Shown piece by piece: positions 7,775 to 15,974 of a stretch of DNA of 64,000 bases (within the stretch, counting starts at the first letter, position 1; each line of letters starts with the position of its first letter). A model generated the notes under the pieces. It was given only the letters and a program-made list of their open reading frames with translations, did no database searches and was not told the origin of the DNA. Source of the stretch: Paenibacillus sp. 481 (GTDB lineage Bacteria; Bacillota; Bacilli; Paenibacillales; Paenibacillaceae); assembly GCF_021223605.1 (NCBI RefSeq), contig NZ_CP075175.1:2486501-2550500 (forward strand). Reading direction: 5' to 3'. A program made the translations under genes and the position numbers.

Positions 7775-8113
7775 TTAATTGAGCTTCTTGAGCGAACGAA
7801 CTTCTGATTCGGACAGTCCAGAGGATTTAACAATAATAGATATTTCGACCCCGAGGGCTAGAAGCTCTGTCGCCATCGCAAGAGCCTTTTTTCGTTCTCC
7901 TTCGGCCATTGCTCCTTCTATCATAGAAGCCTCATCATGTAAAAATTTTTGCCGCTCTTCGTATAAACGTCGGGCTTCAGCATCCTGACTAAGAAACTCC
8001 AATGTATCCATCGCTTTTTTCAAAACGGGCTCATTCATGGTCAGTACCTCCCAACTCGATTTATCTACACCTTTTAAAAATAAGAGCCAATTAACTAAAC
8101 CGCCACTCTCCAC
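7775..8113 (-). pseudogene. C-terminal remnant of an Rpn/PD-(D/E)XK transposase-like nuclease
   Basis: The 112-residue frame reads NWLLFLKGVDKSSWEVLTM, a DTLEFLSQDAEARRLYEERQ segment and a final SGLSESEVRSLKKLN, which is the C-terminal half of the Rpn family (recombination-promoting nuclease, putative transposase). The N-terminal nuclease domain with its catalytic residues is missing: the frame runs into the 3' end of the sigma gene at 8091. It cannot be catalytically active. An internal ATG at 8038 could still give a ~87-residue product. Confidence 0.7.
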
Positions 8114-8999
8114 AGGAGCAGTGCTGCTTAACCACCGCCAGCTTATCTGGATTTCTCATCAAATAAATGCTCCGAATCGCACCATTCACGATATGCAAAA
8201 ATCCGATCGTGACGATTTGGCCGTCCGTATAGGTCACAAACGAAGTTTGGCCGTTCAACGACATAAGCTCAATGCGAGAATCCACTCCGGATTGAGCTGC
8301 TTTGCGTCGCAAGCCCAGCAGGAAGCGCGATACACGGTCGCGCGAAATAATCGGACGCAGTGCGGCCAACACTTTGCCGCCACCGTCGGACAGCAGCACA
8401 GCATCCTCGGATAGCAGCGACAGCAGTGTATCCATGTTGCCTTGTTCAAGCGCGAACAGGAAGCGGTTCACCCATTCCTTATCAGAATTTAGCGCGAGGA
8501 GTTGCTCATCCTCAGCGATTCCCATTTTGCCTCTAGCACGGCTAAAAATTTTACGGCAATTCGCTTCGCTCTTGCCGACGAACTCCGCAATATCCACATA
8601 TTCAAAACAAAGCGCTTCGCGCAGCACAAATACGGCGCGCTCGGCCGGAGTTAGCCGCTCCAGCAGCGCGAGCATCGCATATGACAACAAGTCCTTGTGC
8701 ACGACGGACTGCATCGTGTCTAAAGTGGGGGTCGGAATCGGCTCGGGGAGCCATGGCCCCGTATACACTTCTCGTTTTTTACGAGCTGACTTCAACAGAT
8801 CTAAGCTGCGGTTCGTCGTCATTTTGCACAAGTAAGCTTTCGGTTCTGCCAAGTTCTCGATACTTAATCCATGAACTCTTACGAACACGTCTTGAACAAT
8901 ATCCTCCGCGTCGGCAGCTGATCCGGTCATCTGGTAGGCAAGGTGAAATAACAGCCCGTAATACTTTTCATATAACACTTCCATCGCTGCGCGAGTCAC
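8091..8999 (-). CDS. sigJ: ECF41-type (SigJ-like) RNA polymerase sigma factor
   Basis: 302 residues, long for an ECF sigma. Regions 2 and 4 are present (SAADAEDIVQDVFVRVH; LTPAERAVFVLREALCFEY), the linker carries the WLPEP motif and the C-terminal SnoaL-like extension carries DGGGK, all hallmarks of ECF41, whose own extension replaces an anti-sigma factor. ECF41 genes typically neighbour a carboxymuconolactone decarboxylase, oxidoreductase or epimerase; here an oxidoreductase lies just upstream in the same direction. GTG 8999 has its AAGGA too close and the ATG at 8984 has it too far, so the start is uncertain. Confidence 0.88.
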   Translation of the reverse strand: MTRAAMEVLYEKYYGLLFHLAYQMTGSAADAEDIVQDVFVRVHGLSIENLAEPKAYLCKMTTNRSLDLLKSARKKREVYTGPWLPEPIPTPTLDTMQSVVHKDLLSYAMLALLERLTPAERAVFVLREALCFEYVDIAEFVGKSEANCRKIFSRARGKMGIAEDEQLLALNSDKEWVNRFLFALEQGNMDTLLSLLSEDAVLLSDGGGKVLAALRPIISRDRVSRFLLGLRRKAAQSGVDSRIELMSLNGQTSFVTYTDGQIVTIGFLHIVNGAIRSIYLMRNPDKLAVVKQHCSCGEWRFS

Positions 9000-9043
9000 T
9001 TCCTTTCTGTATGAATACTACACAATACTACACGCTAATTGCT

Positions 9044-10234
9044 TTATTTTAACATGCTCGCCTCATTCCAAGTGAAGCTCCGAATCTTCCAAGCGAGCTT
9101 GCCTGTCAAAATAATATCGAGTCCCCATTTACGTGTCCATACCATGCCACGCTCCGGCCCTAACCCTACGCAATAGAAGTCCATAAAGCTTTGATGAATA
9201 GGCGCAGGACTCTTTCCTTCCACGTCGGCTAACACGATTTTGCCCAGTCTGGCAGCTTGGGCAGTCGCTTCTTTACAGGTCATTTGATCGGCTTGCCCAC
9301 TGATTGGATCAACGATATGGGCGCAATCTCCAATGCTGTACACGCCACGAGCCCCAGCAACGCGATAAGAAGCATCTACGACGATTTGGCCTCCCGGTGT
9401 TAGAGGCAGCCCCATGCTGCGCAGCGCAGGATTTGGCACAAGTCCGAGCGTCCACACGCATACGCCGACCGGAATCATGTGGCCGTCGGATAAGGTGACC
9501 ACCCCTTCATGCTCACGCAGAGCCCTTCGCCCATGAAGAACCGTGACGCCATAATCATGCAAGGCACGTTCCAGCTTGTGTCCCATCTTGGCTGAACCTT
9601 CTGGGAACAGCCGATCCTGTGCATTAAGTAAATACACCTTCACCATATGAGGGTCGAGGTTAAGCTTGTTCGCTTCTTCGCGCATCGCATAAGCCAACTC
9701 GGCGGCTGTCTCAATGCCGCTAATACCAGCTCCGGCGACAGCTAGAGTGAGCAAGCGCTGCCGCTCTTCTACCTGCTTTACTTGAGTGGCTTGCTGCAAG
9801 TTGGTACGCCAAGCTTCCCGAATAGCAGCCGCAGCTTCCACGCCAGTCAGAGCAATTCCGCCTTGCTCCTGCTCTGGCTGCCGAACCATACTGCCCACTG
9901 CTACGACGAGAATGTCATAGTGCAAACATTGCTCCTTGCCCCATTCATTTTGCCATAGCAGATGTTGCTCTTCTCTGTTTATCGTCGTGACCGTACCTTG
10001 AATCAATTGAACCTCCTCAGCGGCAAGCAGACGTGCCAATGGCAAGGCAATATCCGACTCTCCCGCGGCCGGCTTGAACAACAGCACTTTGCGGAGGTGA
10101 TACGACTGTTTATCGATCAGAATGAGCCGCAGTTGCTTCACCGGGCTGTCTTCTCTCCACTTTTTTCGAATCGCTTTTGCGGCATGTATGCCAGCATATC
10201 CACCCCCGACGATCACGCAGGTTAACGATTTCAT
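9044..10234 (-). CDS. NAD(P)/FAD-dependent oxidoreductase, NDH-2-like
   Basis: About 396 residues. FAD-binding GxGxxG motif VIVGGGYAGIHAAKAI at the N-terminus, a second nucleotide-binding motif LAVAGAGISGIETAAEL mid-protein and the FAD-contact segment GVYSIGDCAHI near the end, as in type II NADH dehydrogenases and related flavoproteins. It probably oxidises NAD(P)H at the membrane or reduces quinones. Start ATG 10234 is preferred because GGAG lies 9 bases upstream; ATG 10243 overlaps that site. It is the likely target of the adjacent ECF41 sigma. Confidence 0.85.
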   Translation of the reverse strand: MKSLTCVIVGGGYAGIHAAKAIRKKWREDSPVKQLRLILIDKQSYHLRKVLLFKPAAGESDIALPLARLLAAEEVQLIQGTVTTINREEQHLLWQNEWGKEQCLHYDILVVAVGSMVRQPEQEQGGIALTGVEAAAAIREAWRTNLQQATQVKQVEERQRLLTLAVAGAGISGIETAAELAYAMREEANKLNLDPHMVKVYLLNAQDRLFPEGSAKMGHKLERALHDYGVTVLHGRRALREHEGVVTLSDGHMIPVGVCVWTLGLVPNPALRSMGLPLTPGGQIVVDASYRVAGARGVYSIGDCAHIVDPISGQADQMTCKEATAQAARLGKIVLADVEGKSPAPIHQSFMDFYCVGLGPERGMVWTRKWGLDIILTGKLAWKIRSFTWNEASMLK

Positions 10235-10268
10235 GAGAGCCATCTCCTCTGTTTCGATTTACACATAT

Positions 10269-10295
10269 AACGAGACAGCCGGATAAGGTGTGACG
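10269..10295 (-). promoter_or_regulatory. ECF41-like promoter of the oxidoreductase
   Basis: On the minus strand CGTCACA (10295-10289), a 16-base spacer, then CGTT (10272-10269). The published ECF41 consensus is TGTCACA-N16-CGTC, so each element differs by one base and the spacer is exact. It lies 35 bases upstream of the oxidoreductase start. Confidence 0.65.
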
Positions 10296-10312
10296 GGCTT
10301 GCTGTGAGACTA

Positions 10313-10359
10313 TTGACAACAAAAAATAATCGTGTTACATTTATCTCGAAGTAAAGATA
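10313..10359 (+). promoter_or_regulatory. SigA promoter with MhqR-like operator for the dioxygenase
   Basis: TTGACA (10313-10318), 17 bases, TACATT (10336-10341). Directly downstream TATCTCGAAGTAAAGATA (10342-10359) is an imperfect palindrome resembling the MhqR operator of B. subtilis (TATCTCGA half sites), and a further CGAGATA half site sits at 10368-10374. A repressor bound here would block initiation. Confidence 0.55.
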
Positions 10360-10421
10360 AACTAAACCGAGATAATAATATAAATGAAAATATGACACCA
10401 TAAATATTGGAGGAATGTCAA

Positions 10422-11399
10422 ATGAACCAACTAAAAGGTATCCACCACGTAACAGCCATTACGAGCAGCGCAGAAAAAAACTATGACTTTTTCACAAATG
10501 TGTTAGGAATGCGTTTGGTCAAAAAAACGGTAAACCAAGACGATATTCAAACGTACCATTTGTTTTTTGCAGATGATAAAGGTAGCGCAGGTACAGATAT
10601 GACGTTCTTTGATTTTCCTGGTATTCAAAAAGGCGAGCACGGTACAGATGAGATCGCAAAAACATCTTTCCGCGTACCTAATGATGCAGCTTTGGACTAT
10701 TGGGTCAAACGATTTGACCGTTTGAATGTTAAGCATTTTGGAATTAAGGAGTTGTTTGGCAAACAGACACTTTCGTTTGTTGATTTTGATGACCAGCAGT
10801 ACCAGTTGATTTCCGATGAGCATAACCAAGGTGTACCGTCCGGTACGCCGTGGCAAAAAGGTCCGATCCCACTTGAGCATGCGATTACTGGATTGGGGCC
10901 CGTCTTTATTCGAGTCGCTAACTTTGATTTCTTTAAAGAAGTATTGGAAAAAGTGTTGTTGTTCAGAGAAATAGCCGCGAATGGAGCGCTTCATCTATTT
11001 GAAATAGGTGAAGGTGGTAACGGTGCGCAAGTGGTCGTGGAGCATAACGAGGATTTGCCGCGATCCCAACAAGGCTTTGGTACAGTTCACCACGTGGCTT
11101 TCCGTGTGGAAGACCGCAAGGAGCTGGATCAATGGAATGAGCGTCTGGAAAGCTTCCGATTCCGCACATCCGGCTATGTGGATCGATTCTTCTTCGAGTC
11201 GTTGTATGCGCGAGTGGCGCCGCAAATTTTGTTTGAGTTTGCAACAGATGGCCCAGGCTTTATGGGGGATGAGCCTTACGAAACGTTGGGCGAGAAATTA
11301 TCGCTCCCTCCATTTTTAGAAGCAAAACGTGGAGAAATCGAAAAATTGGTTCGCCCCATTGATACGGTTCGCAGCACGAAGCAATTTACACAAGAGTAA
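10422..11399 (+). CDS. Ring-cleaving dioxygenase (MhqA/MhqO type, VOC superfamily)
   Basis: 325 residues made of two vicinal-oxygen-chelate modules, each opening with a GIHHVTAIT- or GTVHHVAFRV-type strand; metal ligands His (HHVT), His (VHHVA) and a C-terminal Glu (ILFEFATD) are visible. The family opens hydroquinone or catechol rings and in B. subtilis is induced by quinones under MhqR. GGAGG 8 bases before ATG 10422 decides the start over the upstream TTG. It is divergent from a flavin oxidoreductase, and the pair looks like a quinone/aromatic stress module. Confidence 0.87.
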   Translation: MNQLKGIHHVTAITSSAEKNYDFFTNVLGMRLVKKTVNQDDIQTYHLFFADDKGSAGTDMTFFDFPGIQKGEHGTDEIAKTSFRVPNDAALDYWVKRFDRLNVKHFGIKELFGKQTLSFVDFDDQQYQLISDEHNQGVPSGTPWQKGPIPLEHAITGLGPVFIRVANFDFFKEVLEKVLLFREIAANGALHLFEIGEGGNGAQVVVEHNEDLPRSQQGFGTVHHVAFRVEDRKELDQWNERLESFRFRTSGYVDRFFFESLYARVAPQILFEFATDGPGFMGDEPYETLGEKLSLPPFLEAKRGEIEKLVRPIDTVRSTKQFTQE

Positions 11400-11477
11400 G
11401 TTGAGTGATTTTGTAGGAGTGCGGGGAGAGGCATTGTCCTTCTTTATAGGAGGAGGGATGTGCTCTCCCTTTTTCAA

Positions 11478-12566
11478 TTATACCGTTAAAGGTGTTCCAT
11501 TGATTCGTGTTTCAAGCGAAATGAGCTGCTCAATACGGCCTAAGATATGGTGTAAGTGAAATTGTTGCTCGATATGGTATACACCGTGTGAAAATGAGGA
11601 TCGGTAAAGCTCAGCGGCTACAGCTGCCGCTACCCTAGCGGTGACATCGGCTTCGTGCTTGCCATGGACAAAGTATTCAACTAGCGTAGCTACGCCATCT
11701 TTGTGACCCCGCGCCTCTACTTTGACAGCAAAATGCTCTTCACCGAATTGCAGTTTGCTGAACAATTGCACGGCTACTTTACGGATGGGCTTATACGTTA
11801 ATGCATTCAATATACCCGCTACTTTCAAGCCCGCGAGCAGCTGCGTTACAGCTGCCGAATCAAAACAGAGCCGCGTGGCAACAGTAGGGACGCCAAGTGT
11901 GCGCGGAAGCACATACTGATCGGAAAAATTGAAGCGATAAGCGGTTTTACGTCCTATTTTCGCTCCAAATGAGGTCTTCCTGCCTTCCGTAAAGCTTGCA
12001 ACGGTTGCGGGATATCCGTTCTGCATCACCTCGAAGGTGGTGTTTAGATTGTCGATCGTCCACTCAATTGCGGCTTGCCCGTGTTTATCACCTAAGCCAA
12101 GCATAATGGATATGTCGACGGTGTCTAATTGATCCAGATAATTTTTGGCATGGAGCGCGAGTAAGTTGGTCAGCCCTGGAGCAAGGCCGACGCTCAAAAT
12201 GGCCGTCGCACCAGCCCCCGATGCTTCCACATGTAACTGCTCCACTTGGGAGAGAAATGCAGCATGAGCGGACACGTCTATGTAATGGATGCCTCTGTTT
12301 AAGCAAGTCTGAACAAAGGTAGTATCCGTCTGATCTAGGCACATGATCACGAGCTTGACGTGGTCCAGCGTAGACGGGTCTATATTATCCCCGATATTGA
12401 GTTGTAAAGGCTGTACTTTACCTGCTGTCGAGCGGCTAAAACTCTCCGCTCTCTCTAGGCTTCTGCCAGCGGCGTACACGTTGCCTGGAAACTGCTCGGC
12501 TAGCTCTTGGCATATCGTTTGTCCCACATGACCATACCCACCAATGACGATAATACGTTCCTTCAT
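11478..12566 (-). CDS. Saccharopine dehydrogenase-like NAD(P)-binding protein
   Basis: 362 residues. Rossmann motif IIVIGGYGHVGQTICQELA at the N-terminus, an AAGRS motif after strand 2 and a long C-terminal domain, as in the saccharopine dehydrogenase family. AAGGAG 8 bases before the ATG. Its promoter region is unusually rich in palindromes, indicating tight control by a repressor not encoded nearby. It shares family and size with the gene at 6432-7523 but the two are well diverged. Substrate unknown. Confidence 0.78.
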   Translation of the reverse strand: MKERIIVIGGYGHVGQTICQELAEQFPGNVYAAGRSLERAESFSRSTAGKVQPLQLNIGDNIDPSTLDHVKLVIMCLDQTDTTFVQTCLNRGIHYIDVSAHAAFLSQVEQLHVEASGAGATAILSVGLAPGLTNLLALHAKNYLDQLDTVDISIMLGLGDKHGQAAIEWTIDNLNTTFEVMQNGYPATVASFTEGRKTSFGAKIGRKTAYRFNFSDQYVLPRTLGVPTVATRLCFDSAAVTQLLAGLKVAGILNALTYKPIRKVAVQLFSKLQFGEEHFAVKVEARGHKDGVATLVEYFVHGKHEADVTARVAAAVAAELYRSSFSHGVYHIEQQFHLHHILGRIEQLISLETRINGTPLTV

Positions 12567-12649
12567 GATGATCTCTCCTTGTGTTGGATGTTATGAAACG
12601 GGTTTGTTTCCTTAAATGTGTCTTAATCGGAATATGAGGAAACGAGTAT

Positions 12650-12752
12650 TTGATTTAGTAACTAAATTAAATCAACAAAAAAATATAGACCGTTACTTCG
12701 GTGAGCATAACTTACGTTATTTAGTATAGTTTCTAAACTAATTTATTGTCAA
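12650..12752 (-). promoter_or_regulatory. Promoter with two palindromic operators
   Basis: Minus-strand TTGACA (12752-12747), 18-base spacer, TATACT (12728-12723). Inside the spacer lies the palindrome TAGTTTCTAAACTA. About 60 bases downstream TGATTTA-N10-TAAATCA (12650-12673) encloses TTAGTAACTAA. The shared TAGTWWCTAAA core suggests two sites for one dimeric MarR/HxlR-type repressor. Confidence 0.55.
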
Positions 12753-12797
12753 CAAGGGAGGGGCTACAGATATGTGAGCTCTCCTTTGTTGCTGTAT

Positions 12798-13199
12798 CTA
12801 CTTCTTCAGACTTAGTTGCCTTACACGAACAAATTCTAGGATTTGATTAAGCTCACGAAATTGATTGTTAGGGCCTCGATAGGAGTTGGTTTGGATATGA
12901 AATGGATCATGAATGGTAATTTCTTTAGGAGTTCCGTCTGGATGGTAATGAGCATGAAACTTCATGATTAGTTGCTGATTATGCTCATACCAATCGTACC
13001 AATACAGTTCAATCTCTCTCCGTGTATTTTCTAATATCTCGGTACAATACATTTTCGATAAATCCTGAAACACTATCGTCTTGCGGATCGTTCTGGCGTC
13101 GCTAGGAAGACCATTCGCACCATTCCTGATTTCCAAGATGATGTCTGAAAAGTTTATCTCAATAAAGTTAAAGTTACTCTTCGGTATTCCTAAACTCAA
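12798..13199 (-). CDS. Small protein, second gene of a toxin-antitoxin-like operon
   Basis: 133 residues, no signal peptide or membrane segment. It starts at TTG 13199, fixed by a perfect AAGGAGG 7 bases upstream lying inside the preceding gene, with a 26-base overlap. The core reads REIELYWYDWYEHNQQLIMK followed by FHAHYH and HDPFHIQTN, aromatic and His-rich, loosely recalling TumE-type (DUF6516) toxins. That likeness is my impression, not a demonstrated homology. Overlap and gene order (HTH protein first) fit a toxin, but a different accessory role is possible. Confidence 0.55.
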   Translation of the reverse strand: MSLGIPKSNFNFIEINFSDIILEIRNGANGLPSDARTIRKTIVFQDLSKMYCTEILENTRREIELYWYDWYEHNQQLIMKFHAHYHPDGTPKEITIHDPFHIQTNSYRGPNNQFRELNQILEFVRVRQLSLKK

Positions 13200-13854
13200 G
13201 TTGCTGCCTCCTTAAATAGTGCCTCCAAACTTGAGCATCGGATTCTTCTTCGGGAGTCAAAAGACGTTGTGCGCCGAGCGTGTGTTCGAATTCGCCTTGA
13301 TATTTTTCTTCATACAATGCGATTTGTCGAGTGTAATAACTCTGATTGTCTTCATAATGAACAGGACTAAGTTCTCTCTCTTGCTTTTCCCACATCTGGA
13401 CGATATCGCGGATCGAAATCTTTTTGTTGGCTGGCGTTATATACATCGTATCATCGGAAATACGATTATGTTTATTGGCACCGACAAGTTCAACCCCTTC
13501 AAAACGCCCTTGTTTGATCCAATTGTGAATGGTGACCACACTGACACCCAAAAATGTAGACAACTCTTTGGGGCTATATTCTTGACGTGCAGCTTGTGTA
13601 GGCTCTACTTCTTGTTTACAGGCTTGAATAAGCGCATGCTCTAACAAAATCGAAAACTTTTCTTTGAAAGTGTCAGGATCTTCGAAGATGGATTCATCAA
13701 ATGCGCGAATAAGATCGTCATTATTTTTCATGGCATGTGCCAACACTTTAAACAACAAGACACTGTTGTCAAAGTTGCTTAGATTAAGTAACTCTAGTGC
13801 GATATGGTCTGAATTTTGGGTAAATAATTTTTTTTCAGAATAAGTAATTGGCAT
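13174..13854 (-). CDS. Helix-turn-helix protein, first gene of a toxin-antitoxin-like operon
   Basis: About 226 residues. A MerR/excisionase-type helix-turn-helix lies mid-protein: SPKELSTFLGVSVVTIHNWI followed by KQGRFEGVELVG. The N-terminal ~90 residues are helical and acidic, and the charged C-terminus has EEKYQGEFEHTLG and EEESDAQVWRHYLRRQQ. GAGG 8 bases before ATG 13854 is the best start, with GTG 13863 as an alternative. A TATAAT box at 13882-13877 lies just upstream. It is translationally coupled to the next gene and is probably its regulator or antitoxin. Confidence 0.6.
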   Translation of the reverse strand: MPITYSEKKLFTQNSDHIALELLNLSNFDNSVLLFKVLAHAMKNNDDLIRAFDESIFEDPDTFKEKFSILLEHALIQACKQEVEPTQAARQEYSPKELSTFLGVSVVTIHNWIKQGRFEGVELVGANKHNRISDDTMYITPANKKISIRDIVQMWEKQERELSPVHYEDNQSYYTRQIALYEEKYQGEFEHTLGAQRLLTPEEESDAQVWRHYLRRQQLEFRNTEE

Positions 13855-14096
13855 TAACATCACCTCACACTCCCATATTATACCTTTGTTTTAGTTATTT
13901 CAATGTTTTTAAACTAACTTAAAGAAACTTAAAATTAGTCATTTTTACTATTATTATTCCTTGGTCTTCGGTTTAAACCTTATTTCATTGTACGGGTAGT
14001 GAAAATATGTAGTTGAGCAGAAGGGATTTGAGGGTGAGATACAGAATATGGAACACTGCGTAACTACAAGTAGGTTAAATATGGGGAGAAAATAAT

Positions 14097-14921
14097 ATGA
14101 ATATAAAAAAAATTACATGTATGATTTTCATCACGATTTTCCTCACAGCAGGTTGTACAGGTAGTGAACAGATAACGAAGAGTCCTGTAGAGACTCCTAG
14201 CGTTAACATAGAAGTCGCGGACGTACTAGCTTTAAGAAATAAGGCACAGCAGGATGCTGAAGAAGCTGAGCTAGCCAAGGAAGAACAAGTCATCGAACAG
14301 ATGTGTAACTCCACAACGTTAACCTCTACAGATATGGATAAGATTGCTGATCGATATAGTGAAGAGTACGCCAAACATGGAATGGGCCAATCCGCAAGGG
14401 GCCAGGACGAGATGTATGCTCATATCGGACAATGTTTCCTAAGTGATATGCGGAAAATGACCACTAACCATCAAGCGCTTCAGAAGCAGGCGACAGCGAT
14501 ACATGAAGTCATATCTGACATTGTCCAATCGCTACTTGTTGTTGATATGGCTCATAATGGACCGGGTACGGAAAATATTCATGTAGCAGCCATGTCACTA
14601 GGTGAGTACGGTTTCTACATTCATCAGTTTGTCAAAATAAAGCTCAGCAAGGACAACATTTCTGATGAATTGGGCTATAATAAACACAAAACTTCCATCA
14701 CCAAAGTTGTGGATGGGTTAGCGAAGAAGAAGTTATCTGAAGATAACAGTGTGCTGGCTGAAGAAGACCTGGTGGCTGCTCAAAAAGACTTGAAAGAGGA
14801 AGCCCCCAAGCTGGCGGTCTCAATAAAAAAACTGTTCAAGCTGCTGCCTGAAAAAGATCGCGCCGCCAATTATTTGTTGGAGAAGATAAGCACAAGATTG
14901 AACAATTCGTGGGAACCATAA
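14097..14921 (+). CDS. Lipoprotein of unknown function
   Basis: 274 residues. Signal peptide with lipobox LTAGC (Cys about residue 19), so it should be lipid-anchored on the outer face of the membrane. The mature part is charged and helical: an Ala/Glu-rich stretch (LRNKAQQDAEEAELAKEEQV) suggests a short coiled coil, and two Cys (MCNS, GQCF) could form a disulfide. I recognise no family. GGGGAGA precedes the ATG. It is followed by a terminator and stands alone. Confidence 0.7.
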   Translation: MNIKKITCMIFITIFLTAGCTGSEQITKSPVETPSVNIEVADVLALRNKAQQDAEEAELAKEEQVIEQMCNSTTLTSTDMDKIADRYSEEYAKHGMGQSARGQDEMYAHIGQCFLSDMRKMTTNHQALQKQATAIHEVISDIVQSLLVVDMAHNGPGTENIHVAAMSLGEYGFYIHQFVKIKLSKDNISDELGYNKHKTSITKVVDGLAKKKLSEDNSVLAEEDLVAAQKDLKEEAPKLAVSIKKLFKLLPEKDRAANYLLEKISTRLNNSWEP

Positions 14922-14933
14922 AATTTTATAAAA

Positions 14934-14954
14934 CCACTCCAAGATGAGGAGTGG
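14934..14954 (+). terminator. Terminator after the lipoprotein gene
   Basis: CCACTCC / GGAGTGG with a 7-base loop followed by ATTTGTCTTT. Confidence 0.65.
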
Positions 14955-15039
14955 ATTTGTCTTTGTATGCTAATATAGATGAGGGCCCATATGTTGGGCA
15001 ATGCGGAATAAATCAAAGACAACAAGGAAGGTCATAACG

Positions 15040-15876
15040 ATGAATAAACGAATTGTAGATATTTTTATGATTATGGTAGGATCATTAATTTTTGCATTAG
15101 CCGTCAATTTGTTCGTCATTCCGAATAAGTTAGGTGAGGGCGGAGTTACAGGGGTCACGATTATTCTTTACTATTTATTTGAATGGTCCCCGGGGCTATT
15201 AAGTTTAATGATTAACGCCGTGCTGCTAATTGCGGGTTATAAATTTTTGGACAAAACAACGACGGTATACACGATTATTGCGGTAATCTTTAACTCGCTC
15301 TTTCTCCATTTGACAGCGAGCTGGCGCCTTCCGTCAGATCAATTAATTATTAACGCTATTTATGGCGGCGTATTCGCTGGTGTAGGTATAGGTATGATTA
15401 TACGTGTTGGTGGGACAACAGCAGGAACGACCATTTTAGCGCGGATTATGAATAAGTATTTGGATTGGAACATTAGCTATGCGTTATTGTTTTTTGATTT
15501 GATTGTGGTATTCTCCTCCTATTTTATTATTGGTCCGGAAAGTCTTATGTTTACGATTGTGATGCTCTATGTGGGTACGAAAGTGATGGACTTCATTATT
15601 GAAGGGCTTAATCCGAAAAAAGCGGTTATGATCGTGTCCAAGGAGCAGCATGAAATTGCTGAACAAGTAAATGTCGTAATGGATCGCGGCGTGACCGTAC
15701 TGTATGGACACGGGCATTATACGAAAGAGCGCAAAGAAATTTTGTATATCGTTATTAGCAAGCAAGAGGTCAGTACCCTTAAAAAGATCGTTAAAGCGAT
15801 TGATAAAGATGCGTTTATTACGATCCATGATGTACGCGACGTATTTGGCGAAGGGTTTGTAGATATCGCGAAGTAA
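15040..15876 (+). CDS. YitT family membrane protein
   Basis: 278 residues. Five hydrophobic segments fill the first ~190 residues, beginning IFMIMVGSLIFALAVNLFVI and including the family motif GGTTAGTTILARI; the C-terminal ~80 residues form the soluble DUF2179 domain (VMDRGVTVLYGHGHYT). The family is common in Firmicutes and its transported substrate is unknown. AAGGAAGG 8 bases before ATG 15040 favours this start over ATG 15001. Confidence 0.87.
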   Translation: MNKRIVDIFMIMVGSLIFALAVNLFVIPNKLGEGGVTGVTIILYYLFEWSPGLLSLMINAVLLIAGYKFLDKTTTVYTIIAVIFNSLFLHLTASWRLPSDQLIINAIYGGVFAGVGIGMIIRVGGTTAGTTILARIMNKYLDWNISYALLFFDLIVVFSSYFIIGPESLMFTIVMLYVGTKVMDFIIEGLNPKKAVMIVSKEQHEIAEQVNVVMDRGVTVLYGHGHYTKERKEILYIVISKQEVSTLKKIVKAIDKDAFITIHDVRDVFGEGFVDIAK

Positions 15877-15897
15877 AAGAAGTCGAATGTGTACATA

Positions 15898-15944
15898 AAA
15901 AGGAGCTCATTTTCCACTTAGCGGCGGATATTGAGCTCCTTTTG
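15898..15944. terminator. Bidirectional terminator between the yitT-like and ftsW-like genes
   Basis: AAAAGGAGCTCA (15898-15909) is the exact complement of TGAGCTCCTTTT (15932-15943), with A and T runs suitable for both directions. Confidence 0.8.
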
Positions 15945-15974
15945 TTAATGGTTGGCTTCCTTCGATGATAGGCT

